Source: Peribacillus deserti (GTDB lineage Bacteria; Bacillota; Bacilli; Bacillales; DSM-1321). Taken from it: DNA of 64,000 bases. Shown here piece by piece: positions 1-7,831 of the stretch (the stretch's first letter is position 1; each line of letters starts with the position of its first letter). The position numbers and the translations under genes were made by a program. Location of the stretch: positions 124,001 to 188,000 of the forward strand of contig NZ_JAFBFI010000002.1 in assembly GCF_016909175.1 (NCBI RefSeq). The letters are read 5' to 3'. Below the pieces are notes generated by a model. It searched no databases. It was given only the letters and a program-made list of their open reading frames with translations, and was not told where the DNA came from.

Positions 1-108
1 GCTTATTTCAGACAGGCGCAAAATGGCCTTTACATCCGAATGGCGCTTCTGGAGAAATGCTTTGAACCATCAAAAGCTATGGCTCTGCCCGACCCTGTAA
101 ATGTATAA
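1..108 (+). CDS. 3' end of an unidentified gene, possibly of a mobile element
   Basis: The first frame stays open from the window edge to a TAA at 106-108, and a strong intrinsic terminator follows five bases later, so a gene probably ends here. A second frame is also open until a stop at 98-100, so the frame is not certain. The visible tail is only 35 residues and I do not recognise it. Because a three-copy phased repeat like a transposon end starts about 75 bases further on, a transposase or its helper ATPase is one possibility, but this is inference from position only. Confidence 0.3.
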   Translation, partial: AYFRQAQNGLYIRMALLEKCFEPSKAMALPDPVNV

Positions 109-112
109 AGCG

Positions 113-144
113 AAAAGCCGGACCATGTGGGTCTGGCTTTTTTT
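113..144 (+). terminator. intrinsic terminator
   Basis: AAAAGCC and GACC pair with GGTC and GGCTTTT around a four-base loop, with one mismatch in the stem, and the right arm runs into a T-run. It closes the partial gene at the window start. Confidence 0.8.
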
Positions 145-181
145 GGTATGGGACTTTCTTCCATTATTTGAACGTTATAGA

Positions 182-235
182 AATTTATGTGGCAATAATC
201 AAAATTTATGTGGCATAACACCACTTTTATGTGGC
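182..235. repeat. three phased copies of TTTATGTGGC
   Basis: The heptamer ATGTGGC, each time preceded by A+T-rich bases, occurs at 187-193, 208-214 and 229-235, exactly 21 bp apart (two helical turns). The core resembles the ATGTGCC/ATGAGCC core of the array at 56126-56238. Several phased direct repeats at an element end are typical of the IS21 transposon family, where they bind the IstA transposase. That assignment is inference. Confidence 0.55.
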
Positions 236-240
236 TGAAA

Positions 241-692
241 TTAAAATCCAAATGGAAGGATCAAACTTAGTTCAATCCGTTAATGCCCTAAATCTGGAGT
301 ATTCGCTTGCCCATCATAGTTTGATGCTTTACCTCCACCTTTTTGGATCTGGCAAATAAAATCTTAGAGCCCCAACATAGCGAACGCCCCACAAAATCCA
401 TTATATTTTATTCAAAAGAGTTACTTACTTTTAGGAAGAAAATTATTAATCATTTTTTTCTTTACTAATTCAAAGATTCGATGGTTTGAATAAACCGAGC
501 AGATTGCCCTAGCATCTATACCTTTTTTAAGGAGTACCAAATAGGTTAGATGTTCTGAATAATAAAACTTAAGTATCCGGGCAAAGTCCTTAATACCCCA
601 TTTCATTTTCCCCTGCTTTCTATGTTTTTTCATAGTAAGGGGCGGGAAGGATAATAATAGTAGCGGTTGTTAACAGAGAGAGGGGTTAACTG
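241..692. other. intergenic stretch with no supported gene
   Basis: About 450 bases between the phased repeat and the cation transporter. A 70-codon open frame on the minus strand (421-633) has no ribosome binding site before its ATG and no recognisable motif, so I do not call it. No convincing riboswitch or promoter was seen. Confidence 0.4.
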
Positions 693-1667
693 ATGAACGA
701 TTTATTTAAATTATTAAAGCAGGGAAATCGATCCGCATTATTAGCGGCAATTGTGAATACGATTATAGCCATTATAAAAGGTGCAGCCTATTTATTTACC
801 GGGAATGTTGCCATGTTTGCTGAAACGATGCATAGCCTGGGGGATGCAGCCAATCAGTTTTTTGTTTATGTAGGTACAGCTTTAAGCAAAAGGGCGCCAA
901 ATGATCGGTTTCCGGGCGGTTTTGGGCGTTTAGTTCATCTCGTGCTCCTGGGAGCAGTCCTAATCGTTGGGATTATGGCCTATGAAACAATAGTGGAAGG
1001 ATATCATCATATACTCCATCCGGCTGAATCAAAAGGGCTTTTATTAATTATCGCCATACTTGCAGCAGCCACTATACTAGAAGTTTTTGTTCTTTTTAAG
1101 GCAATGAAAGAAATTCTTCATGATGCTGATATTAAAGCCAGCGGTTTTTCAATTGTAACGAAAAGTTTGTCGAATTTTAAAAGAGGCAAGCCAGCCACAA
1201 GACTGGTATTCATGGAAGACACAGTAGCTGCTGCCGGCGGGCTGCTGGCTATTGCTGCTGTTCTCATATCCCATTATACCCCTTTCCATGAGGCTGAGGG
1301 AATCGCTTCAATCCTTATTGGTGTCATGATGTTCCTAGTGGTAGGTAAGGTCTTTTTGGATAATGCTCGCGGAGTGCTCGGTGAATCAGATGTTGAAATG
1401 GAGCAGAAAATTGGTGAGATGGTCATGAAGGATCCCGATGTAAAAGATGTAGGAGAAGTGGTGGTGATCAAAGAAGGAGACCAGCTTCATGTTGAACTGG
1501 AAATTGAAATTAACCCGGCTATGTCTTTTGCAGAAGCTGATGATATAAAGGATCGAATTGAAGAACAAGTTCGATCCCAGCGGGGCGTTACAGATGTTAC
1601 GATAGAATTGGATGAAGATGACGGTATTCCAAGGTGGAACAGTAATTCAGCAGGTAGCAAGAAGTAA
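693..1667 (+). CDS. cation diffusion facilitator family transporter (SLC30A9-like subgroup)
   Basis: A 324-residue membrane protein of the cation diffusion facilitator family, which exports divalent metals such as zinc or manganese in exchange for protons. About six hydrophobic segments are visible: roughly 15-35, 36-60, 80-105, 115-135, 175-195 and 205-225. The first metal site is H47-S-L-G-D51. In the segment where most family members carry a second HxxxD, this protein has an E175-D176 pair, as in the SLC30A9-like branch. A soluble C-terminal ferredoxin-like domain starts near 230 and is rich in acidic residues. The ATG is preceded by GAGAGGGG. It appears to be transcribed alone. The metal cannot be told from sequence. 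Confidence 0.85.
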   Translation: MNDLFKLLKQGNRSALLAAIVNTIIAIIKGAAYLFTGNVAMFAETMHSLGDAANQFFVYVGTALSKRAPNDRFPGGFGRLVHLVLLGAVLIVGIMAYETIVEGYHHILHPAESKGLLLIIAILAAATILEVFVLFKAMKEILHDADIKASGFSIVTKSLSNFKRGKPATRLVFMEDTVAAAGGLLAIAAVLISHYTPFHEAEGIASILIGVMMFLVVGKVFLDNARGVLGESDVEMEQKIGEMVMKDPDVKDVGEVVVIKEGDQLHVELEIEINPAMSFAEADDIKDRIEEQVRSQRGVTDVTIELDEDDGIPRWNSNSAGSKK

Positions 1668-1771
1668 ATGGAAATATTCTAATGAAATCCAGTGAGTCAG
1701 AAAATGTGTTGGTCATAAATACCCTTTGACGCAAATAAAATGGAAGAAAGAAAATTTTTGCGGAGGGAAAT

Positions 1772-2167
1772 ATGACTGGGACAAACAATTCTAAAGTAAC
1801 AGAAGACATGGTTTCTAGATATCATGAATTGTATAAAAAGTCGAAACGTATTGAAAAGGAAATGTCTGATTTAAAAAAGCAATTCCATGATTTTTTTGAT
1901 GAGAATGTCGGCCCTGAAACAAAAGGAGAGCTAGAATTTGATGGATATAAACTGCAGCGTCAGATAAGAAAATCTGAAAGTTTTATTTCTGATGCAACTA
2001 TTGATAAATTAGAAAGCTTAAATTTAGCAGATTGTATCCAAGTGATTAGAAAGCCGCATGAAGAAAAAATAAAATCAGCTCTCACCTTAGGCTTTATTAC
2101 CCCTTCCGACCTGGAAGACTGCATTTATAGAAAGATATCATCTGCAATCGTGGTTAAAGAAAAATAG
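1772..2167 (+). CDS. hypothetical protein with N-terminal coiled coil
   Basis: A 131-residue soluble protein that I do not recognise. Residues 8-45 are rich in Lys, Glu and Leu in heptad-like spacing and probably form a coiled coil. Residues 50-70 are mixed (GELEFDGYKLQRQ), and the C-terminal third has a helix-rich pattern with two Cys. The layout resembles small phage or plasmid accessory proteins, but there are no other phage genes here. Its ATG has a strong GGAGGG site 5 bases upstream, and a clean terminator follows, so it looks like a genuine single-gene unit. Confidence 0.65.
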   Translation: MTGTNNSKVTEDMVSRYHELYKKSKRIEKEMSDLKKQFHDFFDENVGPETKGELEFDGYKLQRQIRKSESFISDATIDKLESLNLADCIQVIRKPHEEKIKSALTLGFITPSDLEDCIYRKISSAIVVKEK

Positions 2168-2172
2168 GCATC

Positions 2173-2203
2173 AGGGTTAAACTTTTGTTTAACCCTTTTT
2201 ATT
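2173..2203 (+). terminator. intrinsic terminator
   Basis: AGGGTTAAAC and GTTTAACCCT form a perfect 10-bp stem around TTTT, followed by TTTTTATTTTA. It ends the 131-residue hypothetical gene. Confidence 0.9.
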
Positions 2204-2209
2204 TTACTT

Positions 2210-2382
2210 TGTTAAAGTTCATTGTGGATTTCAGTACTATGTTGATCTTCCCTGCAGGTGCGAGACCCAAGCGGGAAAAGCGGATAAAGGGAGACCCCGC
2301 AGGCGTTTAACGCAGAGGAGACTCCCGGACCGCCCGCGGAAAGCAATCCTTTCGCGGAAGTCAACAGCAAGTGTTATAGAGC
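2210..2382 (+). repeat. MITE-like intergenic repeat, copy 1 of 4
   Basis: This GC-rich element begins GTTAAAG, carries the conserved blocks GCGGGAAAAGCG, GGGAGACCCCGCAGGCGT and GACCGCCCGCGGAAAGC, and ends near GTTATAGAGC. It is the same element as at 36168-36325, 42446-42625 and (split) 59664-60297. This copy is the most diverged at its termini. The internal GC blocks can fold into a long hairpin. There is no coding potential. Confidence 0.85.
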
Positions 2383-2498
2383 ATATTGTTTAAAAATTCA
2401 AATAATTTTATTAATTTTCTCCATTAAAGCATTGAAATTTTTTTTAGAAAGAGTAAAATAGTGGTTATTAGATTTTTCAGTATTTAGGAGGCATAGTC

Positions 2499-3587
2499 AT
2501 GAAGGGCCAAACAATAAACCTTAATCTTAGTACAACAAGAAAACCTAAGCCGCAAACAGACCAGCTGCAATTTGGAAGGAACTTCACCGACCATATGTTT
2601 ATGATGGATTACACGGAAGGAAAAGGCTGGCACGATCCGCAAATCGTTCCATATCAGCCGATTTCACTGGATCCTGCTTCTATGGTTTTTCATTACGGGC
2701 AAACTGTCTTTGAAGGTTTAAAGGCATATGTACAGGGCGAAAGAATTTTGCTATTTAGGCCAGAAAAAAATTTCCAAAGATTGAATATATCGAATGAGCG
2801 ATTGTGCATTCCTCATATAGATGAAGAATTTGTACTCGAAGCACTTGAAGAATTAATTAATATAGATCATGAATGGATTCCAGTGGGAGAAGGAACATCC
2901 CTTTATATTCGTCCATTTATTATTTCCACAGAGCCCTTTTTAGGAGTAGCTCCGTCAAGGCATTTTAAATTCATGATTATTCTCTCTCCTGTAGGTTCCT
3001 ACTATACGGAAGGAATCAAACCTATTAAAATCGGAGTGGAAAGTGATTATGTCCGAGCAGTAAAAGGCGGGACAGGGACAGCTAAGACAGGAGGCAATTA
3101 TGCAGCCAGCCTGAAAGCCCAGGAATCAGCCCATTTAAAAGGCTGTGCACAGGTGTTGTGGCTGGATGGTTTAGAAAAGAAGTATATTGAAGAAGTAGGC
3201 AGCATGAACGTATTTTTCAAGATTAATGGAGAAGTGGTAACTCCAGAGCTAAACGGAAGTATCCTTGATGGTGTTACCCGCAGCTCGATCATTCAGCTTG
3301 TAAAACACTGGGGCATCCCTCTAACTGAACGTAAAGTTTCTATGGAGGAACTGGATCAGGCCCATAAGGACGGCCTCCTTGAAGAAGCATTTGGCACTGG
3401 AACAGCGGCTGTTATATCCCCTGTGGGAGAGTTTGTCTGGGAGGAGAAAAGCCTTGTAATCAATGGAGGAGAAACAGGTGAACTTTCTAAAAGGCTGTAT
3501 GACACTTTAACCGGGATACAAACTGGTGTGGTAGAAGATCCATTCGGCTGGGTAAAAGAAATTCAAAAAGTTAAATCGTACGTCTAA
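2499..3587 (+). CDS. ilvE: branched-chain amino acid aminotransferase
   Basis: A 362-residue fold-type IV PLP enzyme that transfers the amino group between glutamate and the 2-oxo acids of leucine, isoleucine and valine, acting in the cytosol as the last step of branched-chain synthesis or the first of degradation. The PLP lysine is K196 in the motif AKTGGNYAAS, and the family motif EEVGSMNVFF follows. Length and N-terminal extension fit the longer bacterial BCAT subgroup (as B. subtilis YbgE/YwaA). TAGGAGGC lies 8 bases before the ATG. It stands alone between a MITE-like repeat and a terminator. No leucine T-box was seen in the 116 bases upstream. Confidence 0.95.
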   Translation: MKGQTINLNLSTTRKPKPQTDQLQFGRNFTDHMFMMDYTEGKGWHDPQIVPYQPISLDPASMVFHYGQTVFEGLKAYVQGERILLFRPEKNFQRLNISNERLCIPHIDEEFVLEALEELINIDHEWIPVGEGTSLYIRPFIISTEPFLGVAPSRHFKFMIILSPVGSYYTEGIKPIKIGVESDYVRAVKGGTGTAKTGGNYAASLKAQESAHLKGCAQVLWLDGLEKKYIEEVGSMNVFFKINGEVVTPELNGSILDGVTRSSIIQLVKHWGIPLTERKVSMEELDQAHKDGLLEEAFGTGTAAVISPVGEFVWEEKSLVINGGETGELSKRLYDTLTGIQTGVVEDPFGWVKEIQKVKSYV

Positions 3588-3591
3588 AGAC

Positions 3592-3631
3592 AAAAAGGGC
3601 GGCCCGCTTGCGAGCCAGCCCTTTTTCTTAT
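3592..3631 (+). terminator. intrinsic terminator after ilvE
   Basis: AAAAAGGGC pairs with GCCCTTTTT around a GC-rich loop, followed by CTTATTTTT. The same hairpin could also stop transcription coming from the minus-strand reductase gene. Confidence 0.85.
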
Positions 3632-3854
3632 TTTTACGGGTTGAATGGTTAAAGAAAAGAATTGTCAGGAAGTTGTTCTTTGGTTTAGGGTTGTTAATAA
3701 CAAGAACAATATAAAATCATAAATTCCAAAAACTCCCTATAAATAAAGTGCTAAAGTATAGAAAATATAAAAGAATGAGCCGCCAAGAATTTTTGCCTAA
3801 TGGTCGTTCTTGCCGCAAAACAATTAGCCGATATGTAAAAAAAGTAAAAAATCC

Positions 3855-4613
3855 TTATTTTAATAAGTCATTCACATAATAGATCCGCCCATTTTCTAGA
3901 TCTCCAGAAATGAGTAATTTAACTAAGCAGCTTCCAACTTGTTCTGGGCTTCTAAGCAATCCTTTGTCCCTATATTCCAAAAACTTTTCAAGATCGTTGA
4001 AAGCTTCCTTTCCGGATGAGCGGATCGTGTGCTGCATATTGGTATCCATGATGCCGGGGCTGAAAGCATTAATCATAAAATTTTTCTTTCCATGTTCAGC
4101 TTCCAGTGCTGCTGTTTTTGTAAACAGATTTAAAGCAGCCTTCGTACTCCCGTAAATACTCCACCCCTGTATAGGTCTTTCGCCTGCTCCGGAGGTTATA
4201 TTCATCACATTAACTTTTACTTCACTGTCTTTTGCTTTCTCCAAAAAAAGGTTTGTAATCATGATGGGAGCAGTCAAATTCACCTGGATACTGGATATAA
4301 TATCATGAAAATCCAGGTTACCTACTGTTTCAATAGGCTCCACCACACCAGCATTATTGATTAGATATACGATGTCTTTTTCCTGATCCAATACCTGCTC
4401 AGCTATTTGCCCGAAAACTGAAATTGTTTCGTCTGAGCTCGATAAGTCACAGGAAAAATGAGAGTAGGATACATTGGCTGAAAGTGATTTTTCCTTTAAT
4501 TTTTGACTTTCCCGCCTAGAAACTGATATCAGTTTTATTCCCTCTTCAACCAATTTTAAGGCAGCTGCTTCACCAAGACCTGTTGACGCACCTGTTATTA
4601 TTGCGTAAGCCAT
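3855..4613 (-). CDS. yueD: short-chain dehydrogenase, YueD-type (benzil reductase family)
   Basis: A 252-residue classical SDR. It shows the cofactor motif TGASTGLG (7-14), then NNAG (86-89), and the catalytic set S141, Y154 and K158 (YGSTK). R33-R34 after the second beta strand suggests NADPH. Sequence and length match Bacillus YueD, described as an NADPH-dependent benzil reductase forming (S)-benzoin. The physiological substrate is unknown and a sepiapterin-reductase-like role is equally possible. Its minus-strand ATG follows AAGGTGTGAGG. It is divergent from the patatin gene and convergent with ilvE. Confidence 0.85.
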   Translation of the reverse strand: MAYAIITGASTGLGEAAALKLVEEGIKLISVSRRESQKLKEKSLSANVSYSHFSCDLSSSDETISVFGQIAEQVLDQEKDIVYLINNAGVVEPIETVGNLDFHDIISSIQVNLTAPIMITNLFLEKAKDSEVKVNVMNITSGAGERPIQGWSIYGSTKAALNLFTKTAALEAEHGKKNFMINAFSPGIMDTNMQHTIRSSGKEAFNDLEKFLEYRDKGLLRSPEQVGSCLVKLLISGDLENGRIYYVNDLLK

Positions 4614-4775
4614 AACCTCACACCTTTTCTATTTGGATTTGCTACCTGTAAAAAACGCTGGAACAAACATTAGACAGGCTCAGCACTTTATATGATAAAC
4701 TATTTACATTATAAACCTGATTTTTAAATTGACCAGCTGATTTACCAGCAGAAAAAATAAAAAGAGGCGAATGTT

Positions 4776-5621
4776 ATGAATGCTACAGGATTAGTTTTAG
4801 AAGGCGGGGGCATGAGGGGAGTATTCACTGCCGGGGTTCTTCACTATTTTATGGAAAATGAAATCTATATTCCATATGTTGTCGGAGTTTCGGCAGGTGC
4901 CTGCAATGGTTCTTCCTATATCTCTCGTCAAATCGAACGCAACCGTATAGTTAATATTGATTATATTTCGCACCCTGAATATATTTCGATTAAACGGTAT
5001 TTCAAAAACAGAGAATTATTCGGAATGGATTTTTTGTTTAATAAGCTGCCCAATGAATTAGTGCCATTCGATTTTGAAACGTTTGGAAGTGCCAGAGAAA
5101 AGTTTGTTGTCGGGACAACCGATTGTGTAACAGGTGAGCCGGTGTACTTTGAAAAAAAAGAGTATGAAAAGGATATGTTAACGATCTTAAGGGCTTCAAG
5201 CTCCCTCCCTTTTATGGCGCCGGAAGTAGAATTTCAGGGGCGGCTGCTTTTGGATGGCGGAATAGCGGACCCCATTCCAATCAAGAAGTCAGAAACTGAC
5301 GGGAATACGAAGAACGTAGTGGTGTTAACCCGAAATAAAGGGTATCAAAAAAGCAAAGCATCATTCGGATGGCTGCTGAGGAGAAGAAGCCGTCATCAGG
5401 GATTAGTGAATGCAATTCTAGAGCGTCATCTTAAATATAACCAAACTGTGGCATATCTTGAAGAAAAAGAAGCTAGAGGGGAAGTTTTCATTATTCGGCC
5501 TGAGGGGAAATTAGATGTCGGCCGTGTTGAGCGCAACCCGGAAAAATTATCGAGACTCTATCAGCAGGGATATGAGCAGGCAAAAAAAGTACATGGTCAG
5601 CTTAACATGTTTATAGGATAA
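4776..5621 (+). CDS. patatin-like phospholipase
   Basis: A 281-residue cytosolic serine lipase of the patatin family. The oxyanion motif GGGMRG (10-15), the nucleophile elbow GVSAG with S39, and the catalytic Asp in LLLDGG (near 160) are all present, so the Ser-Asp dyad is intact. It resembles Bacillus YlbK/YqhO-like patatins, which hydrolyse acyl esters of phospholipids. RBS AGAGGCG precedes the ATG. It heads a tight run with the alkyltransferase-like, DCC and HD genes, and its product has no signal peptide. Confidence 0.88.
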   Translation: MNATGLVLEGGGMRGVFTAGVLHYFMENEIYIPYVVGVSAGACNGSSYISRQIERNRIVNIDYISHPEYISIKRYFKNRELFGMDFLFNKLPNELVPFDFETFGSAREKFVVGTTDCVTGEPVYFEKKEYEKDMLTILRASSSLPFMAPEVEFQGRLLLDGGIADPIPIKKSETDGNTKNVVVLTRNKGYQKSKASFGWLLRRRSRHQGLVNAILERHLKYNQTVAYLEEKEARGEVFIIRPEGKLDVGRVERNPEKLSRLYQQGYEQAKKVHGQLNMFIG

Positions 5622-5659
5622 GAGAGATATATCAGTCTGAAATAGGGAAGTGCCATTCT

Positions 5660-5995
5660 TTGACTAATTTTACTAGGAGAGCTGTTTCCATTATTAAAAG
5701 AATTCCAAGAGGCAAAGTAATGTTCTATGGGCAGATCGCAAGGCTCTCAGGGAGTCCAAGGGGAGCCAGGCAGGTGGTCCGGATTCTCCACTCCATGTCT
5801 GAAAAATACGATCTTCCATGGCATAGAGTGATTAATGCAAAAGGCGAAATAGCCTTTACAAGTGAAGATTCAGCAAACGAGCAAAAAGAGAAACTATTAG
5901 TAGAAGGTATAATCATTGACAGCCATAACAGAATTGATCTAGAGAAATACCTTTATCACCCGGAGATCGATCATACATGGATGGAAGGTGAGTAG
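5660..5995 (+). CDS. alkyltransferase-like protein (MGMT family without the acceptor Cys)
   Basis: A 111-residue protein matching the DNA-binding domain of O6-methylguanine-DNA methyltransferase, with the helix-turn-helix and arginine finger (SGSPRGARQVVR). The active-site PCHRV of true methyltransferases is PWHRV here, so the methyl-accepting cysteine is replaced by Trp. That is the hallmark of ATL proteins, which bind O6-alkylguanine and hand the lesion to nucleotide excision repair. The start is TTG at 5660, with only a modest GGGAAG site upstream. The gene sits 38 bases after the patatin gene and its stop is 1 base before the TTG of the next gene. Confidence 0.9.
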   Translation: MTNFTRRAVSIIKRIPRGKVMFYGQIARLSGSPRGARQVVRILHSMSEKYDLPWHRVINAKGEIAFTSEDSANEQKEKLLVEGIIIDSHNRIDLEKYLYHPEIDHTWMEGE

Positions 5996-5996
5996 A

Positions 5997-6416
5997 TTGC
6001 ATAATAATCACTCTATTATTCTATTTGACGGCGTATGTAACCTATGTAACTCGGCCGTGCAGTTTATTGTAAAAAGAGACAAACAGGGTCATTTTTCCTT
6101 TGCCTCACTGCAATCTGATATAGGCAGGCAGTTAATTGAAAAATTTCATGTAGCCGAAGAAATAGATTCTATTATACTTCTCGAGAACAATCGTGCCTAT
6201 ATTTACTCAGACGCTGCCCTTCGGATTGCCTCCAGTCTAGAAGGCGGCTTTCGGGCAGCAAAAGTTCTACTCATCATTCCAAGGCCGGTGAGAGATTTTT
6301 TTTACAAAATAATAGCACGGAACCGCTACAAGTGGTTTGGCAGAAGAAATGAATGCATGCTGCCAACAAAAGAATTAAAAAGCAGGTTTTTAGTGAATGG
6401 AACCATAAAGGAGTAG
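5997..6416 (+). CDS. DCC family thiol-disulfide oxidoreductase (DUF393)
   Basis: About 139 residues. The N-terminal motif D-G-V-C-N-L-C gives the DxxCxxC signature of the DCC family, thioredoxin-like proteins of unclear substrate. The frame is open from a GTG at 5988 that overlaps the upstream gene, but GGAAGGTGAG lies just before the TTG at 5997, so I prefer TTG. The C-terminal half is basic (RNRYKWFGRRNECM), as usual in the family. It is the third gene of the patatin-ATL-DCC-HD run and only 3 bases separate it from the HD gene. Confidence 0.85.
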   Translation: MHNNHSIILFDGVCNLCNSAVQFIVKRDKQGHFSFASLQSDIGRQLIEKFHVAEEIDSIILLENNRAYIYSDAALRIASSLEGGFRAAKVLLIIPRPVRDFFYKIIARNRYKWFGRRNECMLPTKELKSRFLVNGTIKE

Positions 6417-6419
6417 TTT

Positions 6420-7385
6420 ATGGCAGTAAAAGATAGTCTGTATGGCGAGTTTAACCTCGAGCAGGTTTTTTATGATTTAATTTCAACTGAGGCCGTGCAA
6501 AGGCTTAAATATATTCATCAGGGCGGCGCAAGCTATCTGGTTAACCCGAGCTGGAATGTTACCCGGTATGAGCATTCCATTGGAGTCATGCTGTTAGTCA
6601 GGAAACTAGGTGGTTCAGTAAGGGAGCAGATAGCCGGCCTCATACATGATATATCCCATACAGCCTTCTCTCATGTAATAGATGTAGTAATGAAAAACCC
6701 CAATCAGGATTATCATGATCAGATTTTTCCTGACATATTTTACAATTCCGAGATTCCTGATGTACTGCTCAAGCACGGATTTGCCCCGGAAGAAATTTTA
6801 CCCATAGATCAATGGCCGCTATTAGAACAGCCTCTGCCGGATTTATGTGCTGACCGGATCGATTATACACTTAGGGATTTACTGTCCTACAAGAAGATTT
6901 CAGCAGCCGAGAAAGACAGCTTTCTAAGTGAATTAACCGTTATGGATAACAGAATATGCATAAAAAATTTGAAAGCCGCTGAATGGTTTGCTGGAGCTTA
7001 TTATAAAGAAGTTATTGATTTCTTCCTGGATCCACTAAATGTATTTGGATATGCGGTACTATCCGATTTAATTACAGAGGCACTCACAAAGGAAATCCTA
7101 ACGATCTCTGATTTAAGAAAAAATGATGAAGTGGTCTGGAATATTTTAAGCAGCTCAAAAGACTCGGTGATTGTTTCTAAAAGGGAGCAGCTGTCAAAAC
7201 GTATCGTACTTGATGTAAAAAATTATGATTACCATACAAAGAAGAAGATCAGGATTATCGACCCATTAGTCTGCTATAAAAATCAACTTCGAAGAGGATC
7301 TGAAGTTTCTAGTAAAATAGCCAGTTTAAAAGAAAATGCTCTCCAAAGATCTTCCCATGGAACATATATATGGATATTGGATTAA
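6420..7385 (+). CDS. HD-domain metal-dependent phosphohydrolase
   Basis: A 321-residue protein with an HD domain of the dGTPase/YwfO-like type: H52 in RYEHSIG, the HD pair H76-D77 in GLIHDISHTAFSH, and a downstream Asp in CADRID. These would bind two divalent metals for phosphoester hydrolysis. The substrate is not evident; some relatives hydrolyse nucleotides. AAAGGAGTAG lies before the ATG. It is the last gene of the run that starts with the patatin gene. Confidence 0.85.
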   Translation: MAVKDSLYGEFNLEQVFYDLISTEAVQRLKYIHQGGASYLVNPSWNVTRYEHSIGVMLLVRKLGGSVREQIAGLIHDISHTAFSHVIDVVMKNPNQDYHDQIFPDIFYNSEIPDVLLKHGFAPEEILPIDQWPLLEQPLPDLCADRIDYTLRDLLSYKKISAAEKDSFLSELTVMDNRICIKNLKAAEWFAGAYYKEVIDFFLDPLNVFGYAVLSDLITEALTKEILTISDLRKNDEVVWNILSSSKDSVIVSKREQLSKRIVLDVKNYDYHTKKKIRIIDPLVCYKNQLRRGSEVSSKIASLKENALQRSSHGTYIWILD

Positions 7386-7411
7386 CAGACCTTTTGGGGT
7401 TCTTTTTTTTG
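7386..7411 (+). terminator. weak intrinsic terminator
   Basis: AGACC pairs imperfectly with GGTTCT (one bulge), followed by eight T. It probably ends the 4.8-7.4 kb gene run. Confidence 0.55.
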
Positions 7412-7462
7412 TCCAAATTAGATGTATTTCTATTGAATTAAAAGCTTTATTTTTTTTATCTG

Positions 7463-7490
7463 CCATATAAACAATTTAGTTGTATACGCT
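7463..7490 (+). promoter_or_regulatory. candidate sigma-E promoter of the kamA operon
   Basis: CCATATA (7463-7469) and TATACGCT (7483-7490) lie 15 bp apart counted from ATA to the -10 octamer. They resemble the sporulation sigma-E pattern (ATA, then CATANNNT), with one base off in the -10 and the spacing one short. The related B. subtilis yodTSRQP-kamA operon is known to be sigma-E dependent, which makes the match credible. It lies about 340 bases before the first gene. Confidence 0.35.
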
Positions 7491-7546
7491 AGAACCGGGA
7501 CCATCGCATAAATAAGTACTAATATTTTCGTAGAGCGGGAGATAGA

Positions 7547-7594
7547 ATGATACAAAGAATCAAAATGTGGATGATGGAAGAAAGGTCATTGTAA
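7547..7594 (+). CDS. possible 15-residue leader peptide
   Basis: ATG at 7547 has GGGAG five bases upstream and opens a 15-codon frame (MIQRIKMWMMEERSL). After its TAA the same frame continues for another 19 sense codons to a second stop at 7650-7652. It is either a leader peptide in the kamA operon 5' region or the decayed start of a small gene. The amino acid content gives no obvious attenuation logic (one Lys, three Arg). Confidence 0.25.
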   Translation: MIQRIKMWMMEERSL

Positions 7595-7692
7595 GATCGG
7601 TTGAAAGATGAAACTAACCTTTTGCAGTTTCGTTTACAAGTTGGCTTAACATAAAGGATAACGATCATTTCGACTCTTCTATCATCATATTT

Positions 7693-7770
7693 AAGCTGAG
7701 CGGTCTTGTAGAAGGTACTGAAGAATCTATACGGTTTTTCAAGGCTTTAGAGTCTGCTCAGCTTTTTTCT
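7693..7770 (+). terminator. terminator-like hairpin in the kamA operon leader
   Basis: AAGCTGAGC (7693-7701) pairs perfectly with GCTCAGCTT (7756-7764) and runs into TTTTTTCTT, with a loop of about 54 bases that can fold further. A smaller hairpin, GAAACT/AGTTTC, lies upstream near 7608-7632. Since no promoter-like sequence was found between this hairpin and yodS, it may be a conditional terminator, or it may end a small transcript. Confidence 0.5.
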
Positions 7771-7831
7771 TATTGCGTCCTGAAGATCACTTAAAGACCT
7801 CAGTTTCCTGAAATAAAAAGGGGGAAGGCGA

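Noticed and set aside
421-633. 70-codon minus-strand frame upstream of the cation transporter
   Set aside because: No ribosome binding site before its ATG, no recognisable motif, and no terminator or neighbour that supports it.
3775-3879. 34-codon plus-strand frame (MSRQEFLPNG...) overlapping the end of the YueD-type gene
   Set aside because: No ribosome binding site, and a third of it is antisense to a well-supported gene.
7501-7560. Second possible sigma-E promoter with GATACAAA as -10
   Set aside because: The nearest -35-like AATATT is 22 bp away, too far for a sigma-E promoter.
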